Shown: in pieces, positions 33,352-42,850 of the stretch | Layout: each line of letters begins with the position of its first letter | Position numbering within the stretch: position 1 is the first letter of the stretch | DNA from: DASUBV01 sp035532295 | Lineage (GTDB): Bacteria; Actinomycetota; Actinomycetes; Streptosporangiales; Streptosporangiaceae | DNA: 64,000 bases | Assembly (NCBI GenBank): GCA_035532295.1 | Contig: DATKRH010000247.1 | Location: forward strand, 17,364-81,363 | Direction: 5' to 3' | The notes under the pieces: model-generated | The model's input: only the letters and a program-made list of their open reading frames with translations | The model's database searches: none | What the model was told of the DNA's origin: nothing | Translations under genes and position numbers: made by a program

Positions 33352-34446
33352 TTGAGCCTGCTCGAGGTGTCTGACCTGCGGGTGAGCTTTTCCACCGCCG
33401 ACGGCGTCGTGAAGGCCGTCCGCGGTGTCTCGTTCAACGTGGACACGGGCAAGACGCTCGGCATCGTCGGCGAGTCCGGCAGCGGCAAGACCGTGCTGAC
33501 CCAGACCCTGCTCGGCCTGGCCCCGGGCGGCCAGGTGTCAGGCAAGGCCATGTTCGCCGGCAAGGACCTGCTCACCCTGCGTCCCGAGCAGCTGCGCCAG
33601 GTCCGCGGCGCCGAGATCGCCGTTATCTTCCAGGATCCGCTGACCAGCCTGCATCCGCTCTACAAGGTGGGCTGGCAGATCTGCGAGATGATCCGCTCCC
33701 ACGACAAGTCGGTCAGCAAGAAGCAGGCCACCGAGCGAGCGGTGGAACTGCTCGGCCGGGTGGGAATCCCGCAGCCACGCCAGCGGGTCGATGACTACCC
33801 GCACCAGTTCTCCGGCGGCATGCGGCAGCGCGCGATGATCGCGATGGCGCTGGCCCTGACGCCCAAGCTCATCATCGCGGACGAGCCCACCACCGCCCTC
33901 GACGCCACGGTGCAGGCCCAGATCCTCGACCTGCTGATCGGGCTCCAGGAAGAATCCGACACCGCGCTCATCATGATCACGCATGACCTTGGCGTCGTCG
34001 CCGACATCGCCGACGACGTCCTGGTCATGTACGCGGGCCGGGCGGCCGAGAAGGCCGACAAGCATGACATTTTCTACCGGCCGCACCACCCCTACACCAA
34101 GGGCCTGCTGGAGTCCATCCCGAACAGCTCGGCGGCGGGTGAGCGGCTCAAGCCCATCACCGGGCAGCCGCCCAGCCTGATCAACCTGCCGTCCGGCTGC
34201 GCGTTCCATCCCCGGTGCGCCTACGTGATGGACCGCTGCCTGACGCAGGAGCCCGACCTGATCGCCGTCGGAGCGACCGGCCAGCACAGCTCCGCGTGCT
34301 GGCTGCCCGTCTCGGCCGCCGGAGTCGAGCAGGACGCCGAGGAGATCCGCAGGCGGGCGGTCGAGCAGGGCAGGCACGATGCCGCGGCGAAGGTCGCCGA
34401 GGCCATCGCGGCGGCGCCCGAGTCTGAGGGAAGCGTGATCGCATGA
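33352..34446 (+). CDS. peptide ABC transporter ATP-binding protein (DppD/OppD-like)
   Basis: A 364-residue ATPase starting at TTG 33352 behind GGAGG (33341-33345). Walker A GESGSGKT, signature FSGGMRQR, Walker B LIIADEPTTALD and the switch MITHDLG are intact. The C-terminal oligopeptide-transporter region carries the Cys motif CAFHPRCAYVMDRC, which may hold an Fe-S cluster. It energises peptide import in the cytoplasm together with the next ATPase, whose start it overlaps (ATGA). Confidence 0.92.
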   Translation: MSLLEVSDLRVSFSTADGVVKAVRGVSFNVDTGKTLGIVGESGSGKTVLTQTLLGLAPGGQVSGKAMFAGKDLLTLRPEQLRQVRGAEIAVIFQDPLTSLHPLYKVGWQICEMIRSHDKSVSKKQATERAVELLGRVGIPQPRQRVDDYPHQFSGGMRQRAMIAMALALTPKLIIADEPTTALDATVQAQILDLLIGLQEESDTALIMITHDLGVVADIADDVLVMYAGRAAEKADKHDIFYRPHHPYTKGLLESIPNSSAAGERLKPITGQPPSLINLPSGCAFHPRCAYVMDRCLTQEPDLIAVGATGQHSSACWLPVSAAGVEQDAEEIRRRAVEQGRHDAAAKVAEAIAAAPESEGSVIA

Positions 34447-35531
34447 GTGAGACCCTGCCGCACGACACCGCGACGGCGGGGCAGGGCGGGACCGACGATC
34501 TGCTGGTCCGCGTGGACAACCTGGTCAAGTACTTCCCGGTACGCGGCGGCGGGCTGATCAGCCGCACCGTCGCGCACGTCCAGGCCGTCGACGGCGTCTC
34601 CCTGACGATCGGCCGCGGCCAGACGATCGGCCTGGTCGGCGAGACCGGCTGCGGCAAGTCCACCCTGGCCCGGTGCATCGCGGGCCTGATCCCGGTCACG
34701 TCGGGAACGGTGACGTTCGAGGGCCAGAACATCACCAACCTGTCCCGCCGGCAGATGCAGCCCTTCCGCCGGGAGATCCAGATGATCTTCCAGGACCCGT
34801 ACGGGTCGCTCAACCCGCGCCGCCGGGTCGGGTCGATCATCGGCGACCCGTTCGCCGTGCACAAGACCGCCTCCGGGAACGAGCGGAAGCGGGCCGTGCA
34901 GGAGCTGATGGAGCGCGTGGGGCTGAACCCCGAGCACTACAACCGGTACCCGGCCGAGTTCTCCGGCGGCCAGCGGCAGCGGATCGGCGTCGCCCGGGCG
35001 CTGGCGCTGCGGCCCAAGCTGATCATCTGTGATGAGCCGGTCTCCGCCCTGGACGTGTCCATCCAGGCCCAGGTGCTCAACCTGCTCGCCGACCTGCAGC
35101 AGGACTACGGGCTGTCCTACCTGTTCATCGCCCACGACCTGGAGGTCGTCCGGCACGTCAGCGACTCGGTGGTCGTCATGTACCTGGGCCGGATCGCCGA
35201 GGCCGGTCCCAAGGACCCGGTCTACGACGCGCCGCGCCACCCCTACACCAACGCGCTGCTGTCGGCCGCCCCGGCCGCCGACCCCGATGCCGCGGCCAGC
35301 CGGCAGCGGATCATCCTGACCGGGGACGTGCCGTCGCCGATCAACCCGCCGTCCGGCTGCCGGTTCCATCCGCGCTGCCCGAAGGCCGCCGAGCTCTGCG
35401 GCCAGCAGGATCCGCCGCTGGAGGTCAAGGCCGGCGATCCCAGCACGCACGTCACCGCCTGCCACTTCCCCGTCGAGAAGGGCGAGGTCCTCGCCCGCTC
35501 GGGCCGTGCCTCCGGAGGGCAGCCGCGATGA
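34443..35531 (+). CDS. peptide ABC transporter ATP-binding protein (DppF/OppF-like)
   Basis: A 362-residue ATPase with Walker A GETGCGKST, signature FSGGQRQRIGVARAL, Walker B LIICDEPVSALD and IAHDLEVV. The C-terminal CRFHPRCPKAAELC matches the OppF cysteine motif. It pairs with the preceding ATPase as the heterodimeric motor. ATG overlaps the upstream stop, and its own stop overlaps the permease start. Confidence 0.92.
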   Translation: MSETLPHDTATAGQGGTDDLLVRVDNLVKYFPVRGGGLISRTVAHVQAVDGVSLTIGRGQTIGLVGETGCGKSTLARCIAGLIPVTSGTVTFEGQNITNLSRRQMQPFRREIQMIFQDPYGSLNPRRRVGSIIGDPFAVHKTASGNERKRAVQELMERVGLNPEHYNRYPAEFSGGQRQRIGVARALALRPKLIICDEPVSALDVSIQAQVLNLLADLQQDYGLSYLFIAHDLEVVRHVSDSVVVMYLGRIAEAGPKDPVYDAPRHPYTNALLSAAPAADPDAAASRQRIILTGDVPSPINPPSGCRFHPRCPKAAELCGQQDPPLEVKAGDPSTHVTACHFPVEKGEVLARSGRASGGQPR

Positions 35532-36580
35532 GCATCAGCGAGATCGAGTTCCAGGCCAGCACGGTCGAGAACGCGCCCGCCGAGGGCATTCAGGGCCGCA
35601 GCCAGTGGGCCCTGACCTGGCGGCGGCTGCGCCGCGACAAGATGGCGATCGCCTCGATGATCGTGATCGTGCTCATCGCGGCGTGCGCGATCGCGGCGCC
35701 GTTGTTCGCGTCCCTGACCGGCCACGCGCCGAATAGCGTCTACCCCAACACGGGCCTGTCGGCCAGCGGCGGTCCGGTCTCGCCCGGCACCAGCGGCTTC
35801 CCGCTCGGCACCGACGAGCTCGGCCGGGACCTGTTCGTCCGGATCATGTACGGTGCGCAGATATCGCTGTTCGTCGGCATCGTCACGACCCTGATCGCCA
35901 CCGTCGCGGGCGTCTCGCTCGGCCTGATCACCGGCTACTTCGGCGGCTGGGTCGACGGGATCCTGGCCCGGTTCATCGACTCGGTGCTGGCCTTCCCGTA
36001 TATCGTGCTGGCGCTCTCGCTGGCGGTGGTCTTCGGCCCGAGCCTGCCGATCGTCATCGGCGTCATCTCATTCTTCTCCTGGGCCGGCATCTCGCGGGTC
36101 GTCCGCGGCCAGGCGCTGTCCATCAAGGAGAAGGAGTACATCGAGGCGGCCCGGTCCCTTGGCGCCGGGCCGTGGCGGATCATGTTCATCGACATCCTGC
36201 CGAATCTGCTCGCGCCGGTGCTGGTCCTGGCGACGCTGTCCATCCCCGCCGCGATCACCTTCGAGGCGACGCTGGACTACCTCGGCCTGGGCGTGCCGCC
36301 GCCGACCGCGACCTGGGGCAACATCCTGTCCGGCGCCCAGTCGTACTACAGCGTCGCCTGGTGGTACCTGGTCTTCCCGGCGCTGGCCCTGGTCATCACG
36401 ACGATCGCCTTTAACCTGCTCGGCGACGGCGTGCGGGACGCGATGGACCCGCGTACGGAGCGCGTGTTCGCGGCCGGGCGCGGGAAGCGCGGGAAGCGCA
36501 AGAAGCGCACCACCGCCGCGAACCCGCCCGCCCCCCAGCTTCCCGACCCGCCGCGGCAAGCTATGCCGCCGACCGCCTGA
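35528..36580 (+). CDS. peptide ABC transporter permease (DppC/OppC-like)
   Basis: A 350-residue permease. One TM segment near residue 45 precedes an extracytoplasmic loop containing GTDELGRDLFVRIMYG, the DppC-type signature. The core TM domain follows, with the EAA coupling loop YIEAARSLGAGPWRIMFIDI contacting the ATPases. The C-terminal 40 residues are a basic Arg/Lys tail then Pro-rich. Its 4-nt overlap with the upstream gene keeps it in the same translational block. Confidence 0.92.
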   Translation: MSISEIEFQASTVENAPAEGIQGRSQWALTWRRLRRDKMAIASMIVIVLIAACAIAAPLFASLTGHAPNSVYPNTGLSASGGPVSPGTSGFPLGTDELGRDLFVRIMYGAQISLFVGIVTTLIATVAGVSLGLITGYFGGWVDGILARFIDSVLAFPYIVLALSLAVVFGPSLPIVIGVISFFSWAGISRVVRGQALSIKEKEYIEAARSLGAGPWRIMFIDILPNLLAPVLVLATLSIPAAITFEATLDYLGLGVPPPTATWGNILSGAQSYYSVAWWYLVFPALALVITTIAFNLLGDGVRDAMDPRTERVFAAGRGKRGKRKKRTTAANPPAPQLPDPPRQAMPPTA

Positions 36581-36594
36581 GGACCTGAATCACG

Positions 36595-37563
36595 ATGGCA
36601 CTTGCGCGCTTCCTGATCCGCAGGATCCTGTCCGGCATCCTCGTCCTGTGGGTCGTCAGCTCCCTCGCGTTCTTCCTGTTCTTCGCCAGGAACCCGGAGA
36701 TCGTCGCCCGGCAGCTCGCCGGCCGCGCCGCGACCACGGAGATCCTCCAGGAGGTGACCCGCAACCTCGGCCTCAACCAGCCGATCCTGACGCAGTACTG
36801 GCACTTCCTGGGCCGGGTGGTGCACGGCAACCTGGGCCTGTCGTACTACAACGGCGGCGTCACGGTGGTCTCCATCGTCGGCCGGGACCTGCCGAGGACC
36901 GCGTCCGTGCTGGTCGGCGGCGTGGTCATCTGGCTGGTCGTGGGCCTGGCCGTCGGTATTCTCAGCGCCACCAGGGCCCGCAGCCTGTTCGACCGGCTGG
37001 CGACCGTCGGCGTCCTGGTCGGCCTGTCGATGCCGACCTTCGTGCTGGGCGAGATCCTGCTGCTCGCGATCTACCTGCCGCTCAACGAGCACGGTTACCA
37101 CCTGGTCAATACCGGCTACGTCGGCCTCTCGTCCGGGTTCGTCCCCTGGGCGGAGGCACTGATCCTGCCCTGGATCACCCTGGCCACCGTGCAGGCGGCC
37201 GTCTACACGCGGCTGTCGCGCGGGTCCCTCCTCGACACGCTCGGCGACGATTACATCCGGACCGCCCGGGCCAAGGGCCTGACCGAGCGGCGCGTCATCT
37301 ACCGGCACGCGCTGCGGGGCGCGCTGACGCCCGTGGTCTCCCAGCTCGGCATCGACGTCGGCGTCCTGCTCGGCGGCGTGGTCGTGGTGGAGCAGGTGTT
37401 CGGCATCGGCGGCCTGGGCCAGGACGCGGTCAGCGCCATCAGCAACGGCGACCTGCCGGTGATCCTGGCCTTCGTCATGCTGGCGGCGGCCTTCGTGGTG
37501 ATCGCCAACATCATCGTGGACGTGCTCTACGCGGTGCTCGACCCCAGGGTCCGCATCTCCTGA
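36595..37563 (+). CDS. peptide ABC transporter permease (DppB/OppB-like)
   Basis: A 322-residue permease with N-terminal MALARFLIRRILSGILVLWV, the DppB-type loop NLGLNQPILTQYW, and the coupling loop DYIRTARAKGLTERRVIYRH. It completes the importer (gene order binding protein, D, F, C, B; B is more often second). The 3' end overlaps the 3' end of the opposing menD gene by 37 bp. Confidence 0.92.
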   Translation: MALARFLIRRILSGILVLWVVSSLAFFLFFARNPEIVARQLAGRAATTEILQEVTRNLGLNQPILTQYWHFLGRVVHGNLGLSYYNGGVTVVSIVGRDLPRTASVLVGGVVIWLVVGLAVGILSATRARSLFDRLATVGVLVGLSMPTFVLGEILLLAIYLPLNEHGYHLVNTGYVGLSSGFVPWAEALILPWITLATVQAAVYTRLSRGSLLDTLGDDYIRTARAKGLTERRVIYRHALRGALTPVVSQLGIDVGVLLGGVVVVEQVFGIGGLGQDAVSAISNGDLPVILAFVMLAAAFVVIANIIVDVLYAVLDPRVRIS

Positions 37564-39368
37564 GCGACCTGAGTGACGGCGGCGTGAGTGACAGCGGCGG
37601 CGGCCCGGCCCAGCGAAGCGCGCAGGGCCGTGCCCGCCGCCCGGTCCGTGCGCACCTCCACCAGGCGCAGCCCGGCCGCACCCTCCAGTAGCGCGCCCGG
37701 CAGCTCGGCGGGCCTGGTGACCCTGACATAACGAAGCCCCACGGCGCCGGCCAGCTGGCGCAGGTCGGTGCCGTGCGGCGTGCCGAAGACCCGCTCAAAC
37801 GGCCCGGCGAACGCGGCCTGCTCCAGTCCGGAGAAGATCCCGCCGCCGTCGTTGTTCACGACGATCAGGCACAGGTCCGGACGCGGCTCCTCCGGGCCGA
37901 GCACCAGGCCCGCGGCGTCATGCAGCAGCGCCAGGTCACCCAGCAGGGCCACGGCGGGACCACCGCCGCCGGCCTGATGCGCCAGCGCCGCACCGATCGC
38001 CGAGGACACCAGCCCGTCGATGCCGCTGGCGCCCCGGCTGGCCAGCACGCGCAGGCCCGGCCTCGGCGCCAGGTGCCGGTCCAGGTCGCGGATCGGCAGG
38101 CTGGAGCCGGCCCACAGCAGAGCGCCGTCGGGCAGCAGGGCTCCCAGGTCGCGGGCCAGCCGCGGCTCGCTGAGATAGTCGCCCTGCTCCAGCAGCGCGT
38201 CTACCGCGCTACGCGCCGCCGATCCGGTGGCGAGCCACCCCGCCAGCCAGCCGGAGTCACGGGCGTCAGCGGGCCGCCCGGCCAGCCGGATCGCGCCGGC
38301 CACGTCGGTGGCGCTGCGCGCCGGATCGGCCCAGCGCCCGCCGCCCTGGGCCAGTACGACATGCCGGGCTGGCGGCCCGCCGCCCGGCCCGCCGCCCGGC
38401 CCGCGCAAGAACGCGAGCTGCCCGCGCGACAGTCCCGGCCGGCCGGCGGAGACGATCACGTCCGGCCGGTGCGCGGCGGCAAACTCGGGCGAGTCGAGCA
38501 GGTACTGGTAGGCGGGCACGGCCGCGGCGCCGTGCCGCGCGTTCGAGGACGGCTCGGCGAGCAGCGGCCAGCCCGCGGCCTCCGCGAGCCCGGCCAGCGG
38601 CGCCGGGTCGTAGCTGCCATCCCCGCAGACGACCACGCCGCGCTCGGTCCACGGCAGCTCGACCACTCCCGCGGCCGCCGCCGGCGGCCCGGCGAACGTG
38701 GTCCAGGGCGCGCCGCCCGCCCGGCCAGCGATGCTGTCAGGCCACCCGCCGTCGGCCGCGACCGGATCGGGAACCAGCTGATCGGGAACCAGCGGCTCCG
38801 GAACCAGCGGCTCCGGAACCAGCGGCTCCCGGAAGGGCAGGTTGAGGTGGACCGGGCCCGGCAGCCCGCCGGCGCCGCCCGACGCCTGCGCCCAGGCGCG
38901 GCAGGCCAGCGATCGCCAGTAACCCGCCTGGCCGGGCGCGGCCTGCGCCACGCCGACCTCGCAGAACCAGCGAACCGCTCCCCCGTACAACTTGACCTGG
39001 TCAATCGTCTGATTCGCGCCCGTGCCGCGCAGCTCGGGCGGCCGGTCCGCGGTGAGCACGATCAGCGGCACGCCCGACTCGTCCGCCTCGATGACCGCGG
39101 CGTGAAAGTGCGCGGCGGCCGTGCCCGACGTGCAGACGACCGCGACAGGCCTGCCGCTGGACTTGGCCAGCCCCAGCGCGAGGAACGCTGCCGACCGCTC
39201 GTCGATCCGCACATGCAGCCTCAGGCGCGTGCCAGCCCCCGCACTCGCGTCAAACAAGGCCAGGGCCAGGGCCGCGCTCCGCGATCCGGGCGCCACCACC
39301 GCCTCGCGCAGGCCGCACCGGATCAGCTCGTCGGTGAGCACGGTCGCCTGCGCGGTCGACGGGTTCAC
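37527..39368 (-). CDS. menD: SEPHCHC synthase MenD
   Basis: About 613 residues; a thiamine-diphosphate enzyme joining isochorismate and 2-oxoglutarate in menaquinone synthesis. N-terminal EAVVAPGSRSAALALAL, the catalytic-loop CTSGTAAAHFHAAVIEAD and the ThDP-binding GDLALLHDAAG...NNDGGGIFS segment are all present. GTG 39368 overlaps the menC stop (GTGA). Between residues ~180 and 205, four copies of a 15-nt repeat (38771-38830) insert a (V)PEPL-type stretch. The gene is larger than typical because of such loops. Confidence 0.9.
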   Translation of the reverse strand: MNPSTAQATVLTDELIRCGLREAVVAPGSRSAALALALFDASAGAGTRLRLHVRIDERSAAFLALGLAKSSGRPVAVVCTSGTAAAHFHAAVIEADESGVPLIVLTADRPPELRGTGANQTIDQVKLYGGAVRWFCEVGVAQAAPGQAGYWRSLACRAWAQASGGAGGLPGPVHLNLPFREPLVPEPLVPEPLVPDQLVPDPVAADGGWPDSIAGRAGGAPWTTFAGPPAAAAGVVELPWTERGVVVCGDGSYDPAPLAGLAEAAGWPLLAEPSSNARHGAAAVPAYQYLLDSPEFAAAHRPDVIVSAGRPGLSRGQLAFLRGPGGGPGGGPPARHVVLAQGGGRWADPARSATDVAGAIRLAGRPADARDSGWLAGWLATGSAARSAVDALLEQGDYLSEPRLARDLGALLPDGALLWAGSSLPIRDLDRHLAPRPGLRVLASRGASGIDGLVSSAIGAALAHQAGGGGPAVALLGDLALLHDAAGLVLGPEEPRPDLCLIVVNNDGGGIFSGLEQAAFAGPFERVFGTPHGTDLRQLAGAVGLRYVRVTRPAELPGALLEGAAGLRLVEVRTDRAAGTALRASLGRAAAAVTHAAVTQVAQEMRTLGSSTA

Positions 39369-40399
39369 CGCGCCCTGGCCCCCGGCCCAGGCAGCACCGC
39401 GCTCGGCAGGCCGGTCGCCGGCAGGCCGAGAAAGCCCGCCGCGGCGGCCATCCTGGCCTGCCACGGCGCCGGGTCTACCTCCCAACGGGACAGCCGGGCC
39501 AGATCCACGTCCGCGCGCCGGACCGGCAGCTCGCCATCCCGCTCGGCCAGCGGCTCGGTGCTCACGTCGCCGGTCAGCAGCGACATCGTGGCCAGCCCGC
39601 AGGCGTAGTCCAGCTCCGGCAGCGCGGCGGCCAGGGCCACCCCTGCGGCCAGGCCGACCGAGGACTCCACGGCGCTCGACACCACCGCCGGCAGCCCGCA
39701 GGCCGCCGCGATCTCCAGGGCCGCCGCCACCCCGCCGAGCGGCTGCGCCTTAATGACCACGATGTCGGCCGCGCCCGCCACCCGGACGGCGAGCGGGTCC
39801 TCCGCGCGGCGGATCGACTCGTCGGCGGCCACCGGCACCTCGACCCGGCGGCGCAGCGCGGCCAGTTCGTCCAGCGTCGCGCACGGCTGCTCGGCGTACT
39901 CCAGCCCGAACGGAGCTAGCGCCCGCAGCATCCGGGTGGCCTGCTCGACATCCCAGGCCGCGTTGGCGTCAATCCGCAGCTTCCCCGCCGGGCCGAGCGC
40001 ATCGCGCACCGCCTCCACCCTGGCCACGTCCGCCGCCTCCGGCTGCCCCGGCTCGGCCACCTTCACCTTCGCCGTCCGGCAGCCCGAGCCCGCCACGATC
40101 GCGTGCGCCTGCGCCGGGCCGACCGCGGGCACGGTCACGTTGACCGGCACCCGCCCCCGGACCGGCGCCGGCCAGCCCACCAGGGCGGCCTCCAGGGCGC
40201 AGCGCAGCCAGCGCGCGCACTCGCGCGGCCCGTACTCCGCGAACGGCGAGAACTCGCCCCACCCCGCCGGCCCGGCCAGCAGCGCGCCCTCACGCACCGT
40301 GATGCCGCGAAAGCGGGTCCGCATCGGGATCGCGAAGGCCCGCGCGGACCCGAGCATCGCCGGCCAGTCACCGGCGGCCCGCCGGACCAGATCGTCCAC
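39365..40399 (-). CDS. menC: o-succinylbenzoate synthase MenC
   Basis: A 344-residue enolase-superfamily dehydratase converting SHCHC to o-succinylbenzoate. The catalytic KxK is in AKVKVAEPG, the Mg2+ ligands are in RIDANAAWD, LEYAEQP and VAADES, and the second catalytic Lys is in VVIKAQPLGG. GTG 40399 begins 1 nt after the menB stop. It is translationally linked to menD downstream through a GTGA overlap. Confidence 0.9.
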   Translation of the reverse strand: MDDLVRRAAGDWPAMLGSARAFAIPMRTRFRGITVREGALLAGPAGWGEFSPFAEYGPRECARWLRCALEAALVGWPAPVRGRVPVNVTVPAVGPAQAHAIVAGSGCRTAKVKVAEPGQPEAADVARVEAVRDALGPAGKLRIDANAAWDVEQATRMLRALAPFGLEYAEQPCATLDELAALRRRVEVPVAADESIRRAEDPLAVRVAGAADIVVIKAQPLGGVAAALEIAAACGLPAVVSSAVESSVGLAAGVALAAALPELDYACGLATMSLLTGDVSTEPLAERDGELPVRRADVDLARLSRWEVDPAPWQARMAAAAGFLGLPATGLPSAVLPGPGARAR

Positions 40400-40400
40400 G

Positions 40401-41231
40401 CTAGGGGCGCCGCGGGAACTGGCTGAAGTCCGGCGCACGCTTGTCCACGTAAGCGTCGCGGCCCTCCTGCGCTTCCTCGCTCATGTAGTAGAGCATCGTC
40501 GCGTCGCCGGCGAACTGCTGCAGGCCCGCCGCGCCGTCGGTGACCGCGTTCAGCGCGCCCTTCAGCATCCGCAGCGCCAGCGGCGACTTGGCGAGCATCT
40601 CGCGCGCCCAGGCCACCGTTACTTCCTCTAGCTGGTCCAGCGGGACGACCGTGTTGACCAGGCCCATCTGCAGGGCCTCCGCCGCGCTGTACTGGCGGCA
40701 CAGGTACCAGATCTCGCGCGCCTTCTTGAGCCCGACCGTGGCCGCCAGCAGCGAGGAGCCGTAGCCCGCGTCGAACGACCCCACTTTGGGGCCCGTCTGG
40801 CCGAACACCGCGTTCTCCGCGGCGATCGTCAGGTCGCAGCAGACATGCAGGACGTGGCCGCCGCCGATCGCGTAGCCAGCCACCATAGCGATCACCGGCT
40901 TCGGCGTGCGGCGGATCTGCACCTGCAGGTCGAGCACGTTCAGCCGGCCCACGCCGCGGGCGTCCGCGTAGCCGTCGTCGCCGCGGATCCGCTGGTCGCC
41001 CCCCGAGCAGAACGCCTTGTCCCCCGCCCCCGTCAGGATTATCACGCCGATCTCCGCGTCGTCGCGGGCCACGTTAAAGGCGTGCGACAGCTCGAACAGC
41101 GTCGTCGGCCGGAAGGCGTTGCGCACCTCGGGCCGGTTGATGGTGATCTTGGCGATGCCCTCGGCCATCTCGTAGATGATGTCGCTGTAGTCTCGCCCGC
41201 CCGCCGGTCCCGACGCTTTCCAGTCGACCAC
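40401..41231 (-). CDS. menB: 1,4-dihydroxy-2-naphthoyl-CoA synthase MenB
   Basis: A 276-residue crotonase-fold enzyme cyclising o-succinylbenzoyl-CoA. The MenB-specific features are SGGDQRIRG, GYAIGGGHVLHVCCD and GQTGPKVGSFDAGYGSSLLA. It has a GTG start at 41231 with GGAGGG upstream. First gene of the minus-strand menB-menC-menD unit, divergent from menE with a 60-bp shared promoter region. Confidence 0.93.
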   Translation of the reverse strand: MVDWKASGPAGGRDYSDIIYEMAEGIAKITINRPEVRNAFRPTTLFELSHAFNVARDDAEIGVIILTGAGDKAFCSGGDQRIRGDDGYADARGVGRLNVLDLQVQIRRTPKPVIAMVAGYAIGGGHVLHVCCDLTIAAENAVFGQTGPKVGSFDAGYGSSLLAATVGLKKAREIWYLCRQYSAAEALQMGLVNTVVPLDQLEEVTVAWAREMLAKSPLALRMLKGALNAVTDGAAGLQQFAGDATMLYYMSEEAQEGRDAYVDKRAPDFSQFPRRP

Positions 41232-41278
41232 AGCTCACCCTCCCGCTCACCCTCAAGCCGATCCCTAATCTGCCCGGT

Positions 41279-41284
41279 TAACCT
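41279..41284 (+). promoter_or_regulatory. -10 element for a likely leaderless menE transcript
   Basis: TAACCT ends 7 nt before the GTG of menE, with no ribosome site between them, the arrangement of actinobacterial leaderless genes. A -35 element is not obvious. Confidence 0.35.
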
Positions 41285-41291
41285 TACGTCC

Positions 41292-42632
41292 GTGAGTTCC
41301 CGCCCCCTGCACGCGGTCCTGCTCCCGCCCTCGCCGGGCGGCGGCCGCCTACTAGAGGCCCTGGCCGACGCCCTCGACGGCAGCGGCCCCGCCATCCTGC
41401 CGCTGGATCCTGGTCTACCCCCGGCGCGGCTCCAGCAAGTACTCGACGCCTTCGCGCCGTCCGCCATTGAAACCTCAGACGGCATTCAGCGGACAGTTCT
41501 CCCCGCCCCGCCCGCCCATGCCGCCCCGCCCGCCCGTGCCGCCCCGCCCGGCTCTGCAGCCCCGCCCGGCTCTGCCGCCCCGCCCGCCCCGGCCGGTCCC
41601 GGCGTCGAGCCAGACATCGCCGTCGTCGTCGCCACCTCCGGCTCGACCGGCCAGCCCAAGGGTGTCGAGCTCACCGCGGCTGCGCTGCGGGCATCGGCGG
41701 CCAGTTCCCTGACCCGGATCGGCGCCCGGCCCGGTCAGCGCTGGCTGTCCTGCCTGCCCGGCTTTCACGTCGCCGGCCTCCAGGTGCTCGTCCGGTCCTT
41801 GCTGGCCGGCGTCGACCCGGTCGTCATCGCGCGGGTCGACGCACAGGCTGTCGCCAGCGCGGGCTGCGCCCACGTCTCGCTGGTCCCCACCCAGCTGCGC
41901 CGCCTGCTGGACGCCGGGGCGCCGCTCGCCGAGTTCGACACCATCCTGCTCGGCGGCGCGGCCCCGCCCGCCGGGCTGCTGGACGAGGCCCGGGCCGCGG
42001 GCGCGCGCGTCGTCGTGACCTACGGCATGTCCGAGACCTGCGGCGGATGTGTCTACGATGGCTGGCCGCTAGACGGTGTGCAGGTGGACATCGACGACGC
42101 CGGGCTGATCGGGATCGCCGGGCCCGTGCTCTTCTCCGGCTACCGGCCCCCTGGCGCTGATGGCGGGACCGGCGGTGCCGGGAGCCGGGTCGGCGGTACC
42201 GCGAGCCGGCCCGCCGGCACCGAGCGCGGGCTCAGCGGCCGCTGGTTCCGTACCTCCGACCTCGGCTCGCTCGACGCCGACGGCCGCCTGACCGTCCGCG
42301 GCCGGGCCGACGACGTGATTAACACCGGCGGCGAGAAAGTGGTGCCCGGCGAGGTCGAGGCCGTGCTGGGAACCATCGACGGGGTCAAGGACGTTGTGGT
42401 GGTCGGGGTGCCCGACGCGGACTGGGGTGAGATCGTCACCGCGGTCGTCGTCCCGGCCAATCCGGCGACGCCGCCGGACCTTGGCCACCTCCGTGCACAC
42501 CTGCGGGGGAGGCTGCCAGGCTACGCGGCGCCCCGTCGGATGGTGCTGGCGGCGGAGCTACCGATGCTGCCATCCGGCAAACCGGACAGAATCGCCCTGC
42601 GTGCCGCCGGACAGCGGGAATCCGGTAAATAG
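41292..42632 (+). CDS. menE: o-succinylbenzoate-CoA ligase MenE
   Basis: A 446-residue adenylate-forming ligase activating o-succinylbenzoate with CoA. ATP loop VVVATSGSTGQPKGVE, YGMSETCGG, the GRADDVINTGGEKVVPGEVE hinge region and the C-terminal Lys in LPSGKPDR are present. An Ala/Pro block (about residues 70-97) comes from an 18-nt repeat at 41503-41590, and a second Gly/Ala insert lies at about 290-315. The start is GTG 41292, close behind a -10-like element. Divergent from menB. Confidence 0.88.
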   Translation: MSSRPLHAVLLPPSPGGGRLLEALADALDGSGPAILPLDPGLPPARLQQVLDAFAPSAIETSDGIQRTVLPAPPAHAAPPARAAPPGSAAPPGSAAPPAPAGPGVEPDIAVVVATSGSTGQPKGVELTAAALRASAASSLTRIGARPGQRWLSCLPGFHVAGLQVLVRSLLAGVDPVVIARVDAQAVASAGCAHVSLVPTQLRRLLDAGAPLAEFDTILLGGAAPPAGLLDEARAAGARVVVTYGMSETCGGCVYDGWPLDGVQVDIDDAGLIGIAGPVLFSGYRPPGADGGTGGAGSRVGGTASRPAGTERGLSGRWFRTSDLGSLDADGRLTVRGRADDVINTGGEKVVPGEVEAVLGTIDGVKDVVVVGVPDADWGEIVTAVVVPANPATPPDLGHLRAHLRGRLPGYAAPRRMVLAAELPMLPSGKPDRIALRAAGQRESGK

Positions 42633-42850
42633 GACAACACGACGCCGACAAATCAGGACAGCCGAGAAACCCCCTCGGGCGCAAAGCAGCTGCACGGGAA
42701 CATTCAGCCGTGCTATGCGTTACAAGATAGTGCGCGTACTTGAGACTGCCAAGTGCGCGCAGCCCCGCCCACAAACTTAGTCGCCCGCCACAGGACGCAG
42801 TGAGCGGCGCATGCGCGAGCGCGAGATGCGCCCACGAAGGGAGGTGCCTC
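42633..42850 (+). promoter_or_regulatory. upstream region of the sigma factor gene
   Basis: 218 bp without a supported gene. It carries a small hairpin (CCGAG/CTCGG, 42662-42678) that may end menE transcription, a TTGAGA hexamer at 42740 and the GGAGGT ribosome site at 42840-42845. A matching -10 was not convincing. Confidence 0.4.
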
